Shown here: positions 23,736-36,160 of the stretch, piece after piece
Layout of the letters: each line of letters begins with the position of its first letter
How positions within the stretch are numbered: position 1 is the stretch's first letter
Assembly (NCBI GenBank): GCA_958496175.1
Contig: OY292274.1
Span: 60,708,630 to 60,772,629 of the forward strand
Direction: 5' to 3'
Length of the DNA: 64,000 nt
Source of the DNA: Sisyra terminalis
Taxonomy: Eukaryota > Arthropoda > Insecta > Neuroptera > Sisyridae
The notes under the pieces: generated by a model
What the model was told of the DNA's origin: nothing
Seen by the model: the letters and a program-made list of their open reading frames with translations, nothing else
Database searches by the model: none
Position numbers and translations under genes: made by a program

Positions 23736-24617
23736 CTTCCTCAGTGGTCATCAAGTAGTTTGGATCACTCCGTAACTGCTTTGTGATGATTATTATATTA
23801 AATTATACTACATAAATTGGACCGCAATATATTCTATATATTGTATACAGTCTAGGACGATTTTTTTTTTTAAATTTCTATATCTCAGCGGCATTTTAGG
23901 GATCGCTTTTACCGAAGATGGTTTTTTCTCAGAATTAAACGCTCTACAAAAGTGCCCATTGCGACAAAGTCGTAACTCACACCAGTGAGGTAGTACGGGC
24001 CACTGAACCTGATTTTTCTATAAAATTCAAGGCTTAATATCTCGTTTAATATTGATCTTCGCGATTTGGTCTACAAGAACTTTTTTGTAGGAAATAAAAT
24101 TCTCTACAAGTTTTTTATTTATAATTTTTCCGTAGCTCTTGTTATTTACGAGATAAATGCAAAAAAAACGCGAATTTTATGGAAAAATCAGGTTCAGTGG
24201 CCCGTACTACCTCACCGGTGTGAGTTACGACTTTGTCGCAATGGGCACTTTTGTAGAACGTTTAATTCTGAGAAAAAATCATCTTCGGTAAAAGCGATCC
24301 CATGAAATGCCGCTGAGATATAGAAATTTAAAAATAAAAAATCAGAGTTTCCGTGTATTTTCAATGGGAAATCTTTACACGTCTTGGTCGAGGACTTAAA
24401 ATTAATATTAAGGGCCCAAACTTTCAGAAATTTTTTTTTTGGTATTTCCAACAAAATTTCACAATGGGACCAAAAAAAGTAAAAAAAAATCACCCTAGAC
24501 TGTATACAATATATAGAATATATTGCGGTCCAATTTATGTAGTATAATTCAATATAATAATCATCACAAAGCAGTTACGGAGTGATCCAAACTACTTGAT
24601 GACCACTGAGGAAGATT
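23736..24617. repeat. Doubly nested palindrome with a hammerhead-like motif at its edge
   Basis: Outer arms are 23736-23858 and 24494-24617. They share CTCAGTGGTCATCAAGTAG, GATCACTCCGTAACTGC and ATTGGACCGCAATATATTC in opposite orientations. Inside is a second palindrome, about 23865-24035 with 24170-24345, whose arms share CGGTAAAAGCGATCCC/GGGATCGCTTTTACCG, GTGCCCATTGCGACAAAGTC and AGTACGGGCCACTGAACC. The inner one looks like a foldback element inserted in the outer one. No coding. Related single arms lie at 13700-13794 and 24722-24790. Confidence 0.85.
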
Positions 24618-24640
24618 GCTTGGCAATCGAAATACGTATC
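24606..24640 (+). ncRNA. Hammerhead-like core
   Basis: CTGAGGAA is followed by GATTGC-TTG-GCAATC (6 bp stem) and then GAAA. This fits a hammerhead core with helix II between CUGANGA and GAAA, plus one extra A. The following bases are TACGTA rather than the CGTA/C seen in better copies, so helix III is doubtful. It lies at the right outer arm of the 23.7-24.6 kb palindrome. The left arm keeps only the mirror of CTGAGGAAG. Confidence 0.55.
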
Positions 24641-24721
24641 TGGGGAATACGTCACGAATATTTTTGTTTGAACTTCTGTTCAAATTTATGTTTATGGTAT
24701 GATTTTTATATATTATTATAT

Positions 24722-24820
24722 TAAATTACACTACATAAATTGGACCGCAATATATTCTTTATATTGTATACACAGTATTACTGTTCAAAGTCAGCGAAAA
24801 AAATCTTATTTTGATTTACA
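24722..24820 (+). repeat. Dispersed repeat copy
   Basis: Contains ACTACATAAATTGGACCGC, ATATTGTATACACAGTATTA and TGTTCAAAGTCAGCGA, matching the reverse complement of 13700-13794 and, for its first half, the outer arms of the palindrome at 23.7-24.6 kb. Confidence 0.75.
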
Positions 24821-24829
24821 TATTTTCAT

Positions 24830-27380
24830 CAGTAAATTGTAAATTTTAAACAAGTCTCATAGACTAAAAGGAAATATAGTATTTTGATTACTTGCATTTA
24901 TTGAATGAAATTTGTACTTTATCAGAAAATATTTGTAGTTATTATAGCTTTGGTTTAAAGGGCTTATAGTATTCTTTTTATCTTTTTAGTATCCTTTCTG
25001 AGAGTAAAGACAAATTTAAAATGAATCTCAATAATCAAACATTGTTCTCTAAAATTTGATATTATGATAGTTCTATTGCTATATTTGGATGGCTGTAGTT
25101 CGTAAAGAAGAATTTAAAGACGTAGATGTTCTACTGGATCACAAATTATTATTTGCTCTCCAAAAAAAAAAAACACTTTTAATACCTAAAATATCTATAG
25201 AATTTTGTGAATCATTCTGTATAAAAGAAGTGGAGGAGGAGAGAATTTGTTAGACAACAGAGTACGGGTCAGAATCGTAGGTCGAAAAAAGTAACATGAA
25301 TTCAACATCAAATCCGAAAAAGAACGGAACTCACCTCATCGAAGAAAGTCATCTCTGACATTTTACTCAATGAACTCGACATCATCTCTCAAGTTCGATT
25401 GCGTCACCGTTACCATCGTATTTTCTGACTTTTCGATTTTTTTTTTGTCAGTTTTTAAACGTAATTTTTCATTAGTCTTTTTGTTTCATTTCCACTATGG
25501 GAATGTGAAGAAACAATTCACTATTTTTGTTATTTTTAATATCAGAAATATTAACCTTTTTACTAAAATATTAATTTCCTTTTTGTTGTAAATTTAGAGA
25601 AAATATTATGTACCTACGTAGAAGTACAGCCTTCACTTGCTATCCGTTATAAGCATAGGTCAAAAGAAACCTCAATTTCTCTAATTGTTTTGTTTCTTCA
25701 GTCTTCCAACCGCCACAAAATGTGAAAGAGTAACATAAACATTTGCTTGAAATTAAAACGGCAAATTTTTAAAAGTAAGAAAAATAAGAATTAATTTGAT
25801 TTGATCGATGGGTACAATTACTTTTTCATTGTTATCAAGTAAAGAATGTGATGACTAAGAGTGGTAAAATGTATTTTCTTTAGTTTCTATTTATTCACAA
25901 AATTTTGTAGAAATTAAAATGTTTAATCATCCCATAAGGTTTGAAGACGACTAAAGAATCTCTAACTATAAAAGTTACTATGAAAGAATATCCTATAACT
26001 TCATTTTACCCATTGGTCTGCAAATATATAATTTATAACTTATCGTGCTTTATTGATATTTATTCAACTATAAATTTTCTTTACCAAAGATCAAAAAAAT
26101 GAGCTATCAAACAACTTTATAATGCAGTTTTCGGTATATTGACTTGTAACACTTAAACATGAAGAGTTAACCAAGCGACATTCAATACTTAACCATTATT
26201 TAAGCAAATTGGCTTTGAACAATTCGCCACTTATTTGATTTACGTAAATACTATTCTTACATCAAAAGGCAAGGTTCCTATTAAAGAAATTACGGATGTG
26301 CAATCTGAAACTTTAAATGTCTAATGTTAAACTATTTATAGTTCAGGGCCGTATGTTCAACTGTTGCATGTTTTGGTATTGGATACTCCAACTTTTCAAG
26401 GCAAGGAAATAAGATTTTTCTTCCTTAAATCCTAGTTTTATAAAACTGGGAAAGAATGGAAGTATATAAAGTTTGAAAAAGATCTTTAATTAATATTGCG
26501 ACAATGGATATTTTCGAGTTACCTGTTTTCCAGAAATTTTCAATCTTCGAATTTAAGTAAATTTAAATTTTTGAATTCCATTGAAATCAAAAAAAAAAAT
26601 TAAGAATTTTTAACAATAGTTTACTAATGTTTTGATTCAACTTTGCAGTATTTTTTTCCGGGGAAAATTCTATTTTATCTTTGAAATTATGATAATCAAG
26701 AACTTATCTTCTAAAGAATTTGATTTTTTTTAAACTTGTTAAAACATAACTTTTTGGACCACAATTATGGCCAAATTACTAACTATGAAAAAAATTAAAA
26801 TCTATTGATCTCAAGTGCAACTTGTTTAAATTATAACAAAAAAAATTAATCAAACTTATTGAAATAATTCCTTTATCATTTTATAGTAGAGCTTAAGAAA
26901 GTTAATGCTTACTTTAAAATATGAAATATTTTTTATTTTTGCTAACCATGTGCGATTTTTAAAAAAAAAATCTTTCAAAATGTTCATAACATTTTCACGT
27001 GAACCTGAGCTTTAAAAGCTCATAAAGCATTCAAGATACGATTTTTGAGGTAAAAGAGGACAAAAAGGCATATTTTTCTGAATTTTAAAAAGTACAAAGA
27101 TTTCTATTGTTAAACTTTAATTGAGTAGTAGTATTTAGTTCATGAAAGTTTTATGAAATGCAACAATGAAAAAAAATCCCTGGGAATTTCTTATGAACTT
27201 TAAAATTTTAATTATTGTTCTCATTTTTGTTTGCTTATTAATTTTGTGAGACTTTCATGAATCTAAGACTATCACGAATTTTTTGTTAATTTTTGATTAA
27301 GTATAGTAGCTATATATTCACTTTCTATAGTAAAGGACAAACGTCCATGATTGGTAAGGATCCAGGACATCATTCATAGA
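24830..27380. other. AT-rich DNA, nothing recognised
   Basis: Homopolymer-rich sequence on both strands. The longest frame (73 codons at 25370-25591) is hydrophobic low complexity and not credible. A less AT-biased patch at 25230-25420 has no known match. Confidence 0.55.
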
Positions 27381-27388
27381 CCCACAGG

Positions 27389-28335
27389 CAGTGGTTGATT
27401 TAAGTCCAATGCGATAAGCCGCTCTTGTTGTTCCAAAACAAAGTGGTTATCGAAATAAAACTTATAATTTTTAAATATTAATTTTTTAATTTAATTTTTA
27501 TTATTTACCTACGATATAAACTTCTTTCTAGTCTTAGTTCGCGCTAAAACGTCAATTATATTATTGCATTCGATTTTTTGTACTAATTGAGGTCCAATCG
27601 ATAAATAATATCGATAATAAATAGTATCGATAATAATGCCAGGGCATTAAGTAAATCTATGCTCACACTTATACATTAGTAACTTTTCACATTTTCCAAA
27701 GTGGAAAAAGATCTTTCTCCTGAACAATTTATCGCTGGAATTCAAAAAATGCACAGAGCAATAGAGCAATTTCAACATTAGGGTACACATTTCGAAAATT
27801 ACGTGATGCAAAATAATCCACATATTTTCGGATATCTTTAGTATTGAATCTTTAAGAAGAAAATGCTAGAAAATACATTCATTTACGAAAGTCTCTTCCA
27901 AATCGTAAGCATACTGCATTGTTTTAGATAAGTACGACGTATTTTGACTTCTAGGATTCACATAGGACTCTAAATGTTTTGACAAAAAAGGATCAAATTT
28001 AGCATAAAATTCTACGATTTTTATAAAATTAGGTACTACTATGAGGATCTCCAATTTGTTCTGATTATCCCTGGAATGGTAGTTCCCTAATTTCCAGGGA
28101 TTTATCAATTGAAAAATGTGATGTGAGAAATTGGAAAGGAAATTCTATAAAAATATTATGCTTTACTGACGATTTTTCATATATTCAAAACGAAACTAAC
28201 TTAAATCAAATTTTAAAATTGAATTTTCGTACATTCTTTGCCTTTAAAATTTTGGCGTTCCGAAAATTTTGCCGCTCCTAAAATCGTGTAATCCTAGGCC
28301 CGGGTTTTACGGTCTTTGGCATAAATCCATCACTA
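27389..28335 (-). mobile_element. Decayed hAT element (DUF4371-type transposase)
   Basis: The left end reads CAGTGGTTGATTTAAG. The right end, reverse-complemented, reads GTAGTGATGGATTTATGCC. This fits a CAGTGG(C/T)xGATTTA terminus that has mutated. A transposase fragment lies between (27866-28108, minus). No target duplication could be confirmed, so the ends are approximate. Confidence 0.5.
27866..28108 (-). pseudogene. hAT transposase fragment, DUF4371-like
   Basis: An 80-codon minus-strand frame contains IVEFYAKFDPFLSKHLE, then NPRSQNTSYLSKTMQ. It resembles the hAT-derived DUF4371 block in which a (A/K)(Y/F)DP-x-L-x-HL segment is followed by SYLS. The rest of the transposase (catalytic centre and C-terminal dimer region) is not recognisable nearby, so this is a fragment. 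Recognition is from motif memory, not from a search. Confidence 0.55.
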
Positions 28336-28339
28336 CTCA

Positions 28340-29440
28340 CTAGTGGTTTTTGGTATTACAAGATCAGCAGTCCAAATAATGGGTTAATAAAAAGCTCCCC
28401 TCAATGTAAACAAAGCCACCAGGCAAAAATACAGTTAAAGGATGATAAAAACATAATTCTTATACCTAACTACTGAACTACTTAATCTCACAAGAAAATA
28501 AATCAATTTGAATCTAAATGGATGCTTTAATAATAAATAGTTTATAAAATATAAATATTTTAAAAATTTTGTCAAGTACAGGAAAAAATTAGTTTCCACG
28601 TTCTGAGGGAACGCAGGGCTTTGAATGAATGAAGATTCAAAGATCTAGGGAATACAAATTCTGGAACCAAAATAATCGGAAAACAATCTCCCATCCCATT
28701 TGCTAAAGTTTGTTTAGTTATTTGGTCTTAAAATGATAAAATAGGGACCCAAGAAACACAAAAAATCTTTAGATTTCCATACTGTTATTAACCTCATGAT
28801 GGATAAACTTAAATAATTTAAAACACTGGCAATAGTACAGAAAATTTTAGGTGCAATTGTGCTGGTAAATTTGTACTTTACTTTAATTTTTTTCGTTATG
28901 ATTTTTTCCTCAAAATGATGTCTTTTAAAAAAAAATATTCCTGGATATTTATGTAAACGAGAATTCAGGAAGGACTTGATCAATGACTAAAAATTATTTG
29001 ATTAAATAAATAAATCATACAATTAAACATAAAATCCAACCTAAAAATAATTGGTTAAAAAGTCTTTAATTATATAGAGGACAAAATAATTTAAAAGTGA
29101 TTTTTTATATGAATGTTAAGAACAACCAAACAAGTTGGTAACCACCGTTATTACCTGTAATTTCTAAACAGGATATTTCCTGTTTACATTTTCGAAATAT
29201 TGTTTGTTAAAATTTTTTTTCTTGGTATTTATAAATGGTTATATCTGTAGAAGCAATGCTTAAGAGTTTGGTTTATATAAAATATCTACTTTTGAATTAC
29301 TGTCTTCAGATAATTTTTGTTTGGGACATTTTCATAAAGTGAGCATTGTGTTTCTTTTACAAAAGTAAAAGAAAAAAAAACTAATTTATTTTTAGTAATA
29401 AAAACAGACAACGTAATTACTTATGTTACGTCGCCCTAAT
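28340..29440. other. AT-rich DNA, nothing recognised
   Basis: No frame of interest and no transposon ends were seen on either strand. The 89-codon frame at 28714-28983 is Lys/Phe-rich chance sequence. Confidence 0.55.
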
Positions 29441-29448
29441 GAAAGCGG

Positions 29449-29456
29449 TATCGATA
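29449..29456 (+). promoter_or_regulatory. DRE-type promoter box
   Basis: TATCGATA is the palindromic DNA replication-related element recognised by DREF in flies and common in insect housekeeping promoters. It sits at the left edge of the GC-richer island that ends in a splice donor, about 300 bases before a TCAGTC initiator-like sequence at 29750. The function is inferred from position. Confidence 0.4.
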
Positions 29457-29499
29457 AAATTCGATCGAAATCGAAAGTAATTACATTGGTGAAGAAGAG

Positions 29500-29993
29500 C
29501 ATTTTGTCGATCACTTCTTGTGAAGATGTTCTTCTTGTGCATACGATTGGGACAAAAGAATGAAGTATGTTAGTAGTAGGGGGAGTTGGGTGCTTGCATA
29601 TACAGCAATAGTATTACAATGTTTCTCCCAAGTGGGAAAGTGAGAGTGGTCCGGGGTCTCATCTCTCAACTTGGCTCTACTCTGGTCGATGGCGATCACC
29701 GGATTCACTCCAGTTCATCGTAAACATTTAGCAGCAATCGACACACGATTCAGTCATCGATTCACGGTCTTGAACTGTTCCCAACCGATTTGGCAAACGG
29801 AACCCCACGCGAGGGTAGTTACCGAGGGTAGACGTTAGTACTGTAAAGTGGTAATTGCATCTGGACCACGGAGTTTCTGTACGATCGTAGCTCGTAACGG
29901 TGCGGTTTATCTGGTTCTTGGGGTGGGTTAATTTTTCTGGATTTTTTCGTGAAAAAATTGTGTGAATTGATTCAAGCGTTTTGATCATCAAAC
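29500..29993 (+). other. Probable promoter and first non-coding exon of an unidentified gene
   Basis: This island is markedly richer in G/C than its surroundings and free of repeats. It ends in a strong donor (CAAAC/GTAAGTAA at 29993/29994). Possible start signals are TATCGATA (29449), GA/CT-rich stretches (29640-29680) and TCAGTC (29750). A 49-codon frame from ATG 29689 (MAITGFTPVHRKH...) to the stop at 29836-29838 resembles nothing known. If transcription starts near 29752 this frame is not included. No acceptor-exon partner was recognised to the right, so any gene must have a very long first intron reaching far into or beyond the window. Confidence 0.5.
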
Positions 29994-29999
29994 GTAAGT

Positions 30000-32030
30000 A
30001 ATTTCTATTCGATAAGTTCTTTTTTTTCCCTCACTTTTCAATTAAATCTCGTGCGAAAATTCAATTTCTTTGATAACGTGCAAATTAATAGCACCAACAT
30101 CAGCACGAATTCTCTCAATTTGCAAATCGCGAAAGCTTCGTGCTCTATTTAATAAATCACTTTCTTGGGAAAACACGAACCACACACCATTATCCTCATG
30201 CAAAAATATAGCCAAACAATTTTTTTGCCACAAATTTCTAAAAGTTAAATTCTCACAATAAAATTAAAAAAGAAGCAAGGTAATGTCTCAAGAAATTAAA
30301 GTTAGATTAAAGAAGAAGAAGAAAAAAAAAACACTGGCGACTTACTTTCAAAAAAAGCGAAAACTTCCGCTTTTAATCAACCGGTAAAACTACCCCCCAA
30401 TAATGGCGTCCGATAATGATCTAATTGAATGTCAGTAGAAAAAGTGTTTTAATTAAATGTACAAATGCATTTTCTATATCTATCAATGCAAGTATACTAA
30501 TAGTGAAATTTAGATCATTAAATGCATAATAGAATTGAGGTCATATTTATGTGACAAAGATAAGGTTTTCTTTCTTCATTTGAATTTTGAAACAAGTTTT
30601 GTGCAATAAATGGGTAGATTGAAGACGATAAACATCTGAAAACTATGAGAAAATTGAAAAATTAAAAAATAAAAGTATGCAGAAGATTCAACAAGGTTAG
30701 ACATGAAAACCTTTATAATATTTGTATTGGACAAAAAAAAATTTTTCACCAATAAAAGCTCTGTCGGTTAAAGTTTATTTCCCAAAAAAATAACAGTACA
30801 ATTAAATCGTGTTTCAGGTAAATATTTATAAGTTGAAAGTGAATACGAGAAATATTCTAAGTTCAATTTTAATAATTTTTAATTTTTGAAATTCATACTT
30901 TATGATTATAAAATTTCAGAGCTTAGCTTCTTTTTTTTAAGAATCTGAAGTGTGAGGTCAAAATATGAACTAAAAAGATAAATTATGGAATATTATTTTT
31001 TATTTTTCAAAAGTTTGATAAAATTATATTGAAAATCCAAGGTTACTAAGCTTTAAAAACAAAAGTTTTTCTTATGAAAACTATAAATTTTCAGGGCAAA
31101 TTAGTTAAAAATCTGAAATGTGAGGCCTAAATATGAATTAAATAGAGAAATAAAGGAGTATTAATCTTTATTACTCAAAAGTTTGATAAAATTATACTGA
31201 AAATCCATAGTTACTGGGCTGTAAAAACAAAAGTTTTCCTTTTGAAAACTTTTTTTTTTCAATTCTTATTTCAAGAAAATTAGACGAAAAATTAAATAAA
31301 AATGCTTAATAAAGTAAGTGGAAGAAACAGGGATTTACCCAACGCATAACTAATAAAAAAGCTCTTTTTGCAACAATCATTTATTAAGAACTTAAAGAGA
31401 ATACTTATGTGATGGCCTGTTATTTTACCATTTTGTGATTTTTTTTTTCGAGGACCATAGAAAAAATAAAACTTGTTTTATTAAAATTATTAATTATAAT
31501 TATTTTTAGCGTTTGTGTATACATTTTTAGCCAAAAAGCTCCAGTAAAACGTGAGTTATACCGCTTAGAAGAAGACACTAGTCTTAGAAATAATGAATGC
31601 TCAACTTCACAATTTCGGCTGATTGTTTTTAAAATGTTTTTCAGAAATTTTTAAGAAAAAAAGGAATAGAGGAATTGAGTGAAATCATTCAAGGGAAAGG
31701 AATTTATAAAATGTTAAATTTTAAATATTATTTTTGATTTAATAGTTCAAATAGTTATTTAAATCCAAGAAATTCAGGTGAATTGATAAAATAAAATAAT
31801 TTACTAGGAAATTCGTAATAAATATATTTTTTTTTCAAATAAAAAAATGAAAAATTCTTTAAATTTTTGAATAAATTTAGTCAATTTTCTCTATTGATAC
31901 TTCTTCATGAAAAAGATTTGTTTTTAAAAATAGTTAATAATTAAAGAAATTAATTTATTTTAATTTGATTATTTTTTTATTTTAAAAGAAATTATTATTT
32001 TGTATCCATGTTGTTTAAATCCTTGTCTTT
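30000..32030. other. AT-rich DNA, probable intron, with a 168-base tandem duplication
   Basis: No coding was found. Two copies of a unit lie at about 30900-31083 and 31084-31260. Landmarks AAAAGTTTGATAAAATTATA, CTGAAAATCCA(A/T) and AAAACAAAAGTTTT recur 168 bases apart. A repeat-poor patch at 30040-30260 follows the probable first exon. Confidence 0.6.
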
Positions 32031-32039
32031 TTAAATATA

Positions 32040-32356
32040 ATAATTAAATTGTGGGCAATAAGGACGAAGCTTCTTGTGGAATATTATTCATTTTATCGCC
32101 AACGTTTCGTCAGTAATTCCTGACTTCTTCAGGGCTCAAAATTAAAAATTACTCCCCAAATGTCATAAAAATAAGCTGTAAAATGACCTAACTGATAGAA
32201 CAACAAACCAAGAATACAATTTGGTATTGATAAATAAAAAATTGTTTAAAAAACATTATTGAAAAAATACAAACACGTCTGTGGCGAAACTTTGGCGATA
32301 AAATAAATAATATACCAAAAGAAGCTTCGTCCTTATTGCCCACAATTTAATTATTA
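32040..32356. repeat. Palindromic element with hammerhead-like core
   Basis: The left arm (about 32040-32110) and right arm (about 32287-32352) are inverted copies: ATTGTGGGCAATAAGGACGA, AGCTTCTT and TTATCGCCAA(C/A)GTTTCG. The left arm continues into a complete hammerhead-like core on the minus strand. The right arm keeps only the GCGAAACTTTGGCG end of it. No target duplication was identified. Confidence 0.75.
32098..32135 (-). ncRNA. Hammerhead-like core
   Basis: On the minus strand: GCC, CTGAAGAA, GTCAG-GAATTA-CTGAC (5 bp stem), GAAACGTT, GGC. GCC before the core and GGC after it can pair, giving a 3-bp helix I as a hammerhead requires. The residue after the GAAACGU box is U (NUH = GUU), a weaker cleavage triplet. 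There is one extra A between CUGAAGA and helix II. It lies in the left arm of a palindromic element. Confidence 0.6.
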
Positions 32357-32369
32357 TATTATTTTGTAT

Positions 32370-35300
32370 GTATTCTACCATAATCAGGAATATTTACGTA
32401 CGTCAATATATCAAATATCCTACAAAAATGTGTACGCACAGTTGAACGAAGACCTGACTTACTTATTATTAATGAGGACTTAAAATTTTAAAAACCAAAT
32501 TAATACTTCAGGGATTCAGCCTAGCGTATCAGTTTTGATTTTATGAGATCCGTTAGCATTGACAAATATTCCAAGTCATTTGGAAGCATATTAAAATATT
32601 TTCTTGCTACAAATTGGGAACTTTGAAATCTTATGCTATTGTAGATTTTTGGGAGACATAAGGTTCTTGCTCTGGACTATCCGTTGTATTTAAGGCATTG
32701 TTTTTTACAACCCCTGTAGTAGTACATAAAAGATTCCATTCTGAAGGTACCTCTAAAGCCGAGAAATGTTTTTCCATCATTTTGTCCATTTATTTTACCT
32801 TTTAACTAATTTTGTTATTTGATCAGAGAATTAAAACTGACATCATAACGCTCTCCCCATGGTACGATTTCATAGTTCACTACACTAGCAAAAAACCCAC
32901 GGTAAATGGGCACAGTATTTGAGGAAATTGAATTTAGGATATCTTGGAACTTCTGCAAAATAAACCGGGAAAATCTCGTTTTTTTATTATATAGTTTCAT
33001 CTCATGCGATAATCAAAATAAACTTCCAGATAATTGTAACTTACAACCCATTTTTCAATGCTTTTGTGATATAATGTGTAAAGCTCAAGTTTATCCGAAA
33101 GATTGTCCCAATAACGCAGCCATTTCCCAATGATTCTCAATTTGTTCGACATTTTACACTGCACTGATTTAAATAAAAAAAAAAATGAAAATCAATCCTA
33201 AATGCCTTTTTTAGATAGTAAGTAAAATTTCACAATTGGATTATCTATTAAAATAAACGACCCTCTAAAACACAGGTAGATTGAATGTTTAACATAGGGA
33301 AGTCGTCTTTCATTTTTCCTTTTCTTCTTCATTGCTTCGTCCATTATATAGTTGTATGATTTTTTTGATTTTCTTCTCTTTTTTTTCTGTAGGATTTCCA
33401 CTGATTTGATATTAAGATATACTATTTCTATTTCTTAAATCTCAAAAATAGTATGGTTTCCTCTTAATCGTTGATGCTAAGAACTAAAGTGTTTCAATGT
33501 TGATAATCTCTTTTATCCTTAGGATAAAAGAGAAAATACACTCTTCTTTAGTGTTAAGCTTTTCATTTTAAAATTGTTGTCCTTTTTCTGCACTTCAACA
33601 CTTTTGAACTATAACTCACTAGATTTTCCATTATTGATCCTAAACGGTCTACTCTTCCCTTATAATTATCCTCTTTCAACTAAAATTCAGCAATATGATT
33701 CTTAAAAGATTTAATTTCCCTATTTTCCCACTAAATTTCTATTTAAGTCACTATAACTACTCCAATTTAAAGTTTTCCTATCAATTTCCTTATGTCCTGA
33801 TTTTTTCTGTGCTATCCTCAAATATTAGTTTTCTCTTCATTTTTACACAAAGGTGGCAATACTTTACAATTTTTTGGAATCACAAAACAATTTTCCGCGA
33901 TAAATTTCCCGTGAATTTGATTTAAATTTATGACATTCAATGTTAGAGGATTTAAATAAGGAAAAGCCTCTTTAAAAGAAATGTTATTAATAAAAATTTA
34001 ATATTAATTTCGTCTTATTTGGTTTAAGAAATTCTCCTCTATTATACTACATCATCCATTATCTAAAGAATAAATTTAATTATTTAACCACTTAACGCTC
34101 AAATAACTATAGAGTAAATTGAAAAATCGGAAGCAAAATAAAGAAAATTAATATTTTAATTCCAGAAAATAGTTTAAAAATTTAACATTTTAAATTGTTT
34201 TTTTATTAAAGAAAACATATCTTTTGAATCAATTTATTTACACATAAAATAATAGATAATAATAATTTTTAAACAATCATGCTTTCATTTTAAGTGAATT
34301 ATTTTCTTTGATTTCTTTTAATTACAATATTTGCCCTTTACATCCATTTTTTATTTCTAATTTTTCGTAATCAAATCTGAAGAAATGATTTCTTACCATC
34401 TAGAAAACCAAATCAAAGTGATGTACGGAGAAAATGTATTAAACTCAACAATCATTTCTTCCACCGCAGTCCACTTACATTTGAATTAAACTATTTGTAT
34501 TTATTATTTGTATATAAATCACAGCAGGAGAAGTCCAATTTTCTTTTCTTCCTTGTTAATTTTCTTTGTACGTTATCAAATATTTAATTTTCTTTTGATT
34601 ACTTCACACGCATCAAGAGATCCTCATCTTTCAACAGACAGTAATTGCTTGTTTCTTGAGCCTATTGATCGATTTTTTTAGATCAATTTTATTCGTCATA
34701 ATTAAAAAGAAAAGCAATTGAAAAAGAAGTACTTGAAAGTAAACATCTTAGATTCGTTTTAAGTGTGCTGCTTGTATGTTTGATATAAATATTAGATAAT
34801 ATCGTTGAAAAGTCTTGAGAAAAAAAAATATTTAATTGAAATTGTCTTAAAATGTTTCATTTTTTTCTTACAAAAAAAAAACACACAATTACAATTGATT
34901 TACATGAAAAGGTTAGTATAAAAAGTGAATGGGATTTTTGCTGTGCTGATTTTTTTGATACCTTAATTGACCAATTTGCATAAGTAATTGCAATAAGCAC
35001 GGCTATAAAATTTAATATTTTTAAATGAAAAGAAATAAAAATAATAATTAACGGGAGATGTTCAGTTATGCATTATTACTTGAGATTTTAAGAGGCAAAA
35101 ATGGCAAGATTTTTAAAGGGTTATACCTAGTTATAAGTCTTAAAAAAACATGTTTTTTCCGGAATTTTTTGTAAAGAGGAATTTTATTTTATAAATACAT
35201 CAAAATCATGCATATTTCAATGATTCAACGTACTTTAAGATTCCACATTTTCCAATATTGAGTTTCCCCTTTTCTGAAGGGTTTCCGTCAAAAATTGCCC

Positions 35301-35600
35301 AGTGGTTAGGATGATATCTCAGGTGCAAATTATCTGAATTCAAAAAAAACAACATACGATTTATTTTAAGGATAGATAACTACAGATAATGAACGAAGGG
35401 ATAGTCAAAATTTCGATTTTTAATAAAATGGCACCTTTCCAGGTTTCCACATTATGGTGGCTTGAAAAAAATGGAAATTTTTGTCAAAAATTTTATTCTT
35501 TTTTTCATTAACAGAGGAAAGTATTTATTAAGATTGTGTATTAAGTTGAAAACAATTTTTAAACAATAATACGTTTCAAAAATATGTTTGCTTCGAAATT
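32370..35600. other. AT-rich DNA, probable intron, no gene seen
   Basis: No recognisable coding or transposon termini. It contains a perfect 27-base inverted repeat at 33507-33533 (13-base arms around one T). Frames at 32906-33133 and 33198-33401 are chance reading of AT- or A-rich sequence. Confidence 0.55.
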
Positions 35601-36016
35601 TATAAATTTTGGGTCATTATTAGAGATTGTAATAGTGGTATACCGGAATTTCGAATACCAGTATTTTGAGCTATTTGCATTATTATATAATACCGGTCAT
35701 CATAAGTTTGTGTACCTTTTTTTCTGAATTTACTAGTAATTTTTTAAATTATTTCCACTACTCTTTACAAAAAAAGAGACTAGCCAATTTGAATTTAATC
35801 AAGTTTATGGTCAATATTCGGTAGAATAATCAAAGATGATGAGGACACTTGTGTTGACAATGAAAAGAAATTGTTTCTTAAAGGAACAATAGAGTTATAA
35901 GAGAGTTATCGGTAATTAAAAAAAGATTTTACAAAAAATATTTAAAATAACCTGACGAATATTCGATTTATTTGAAGATAAAGGGTATTAGAAGTTAAAG
36001 CTCGGAAAAAATATAT

Positions 36017-36160
36017 CGTGTTTTGCTAACAGTACCACCAACTAGCATAGATAAAGGAAGAGCTTTTTCAACAGTTGGTAATTTTTGCACAGAATTGCAT
36101 TCCAGGCTTAATGACAGAATAGTTGAAACATTCTGTTTATTAATATTAAATAAGAAGACA
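36017..36160 (+). pseudogene. hAT transposase C-terminal remnant
   Basis: The frame reads RVLLTVPPTSIDKGRAFSTV, then GNFCTELHSRLNDRIVETFC, then LLILNKK. This is the hAT dimerisation region (consensus VPPTS-x(5)-RAFSTAGxxxxxxRSRLxxxxVxxL). The usual Glu before Arg (ERAFS) is Gly here, and most of the protein is absent. The reading frame runs into the palindromic element that follows, so insertion probably removed the last residues. Confidence 0.85.

Noticed and set aside
27609..27632. Two TATCGATA boxes close together, like a DREF promoter
   Set aside because: They lie inside a decayed hAT element with no island, donor or exon nearby. Probably part of the repeat.
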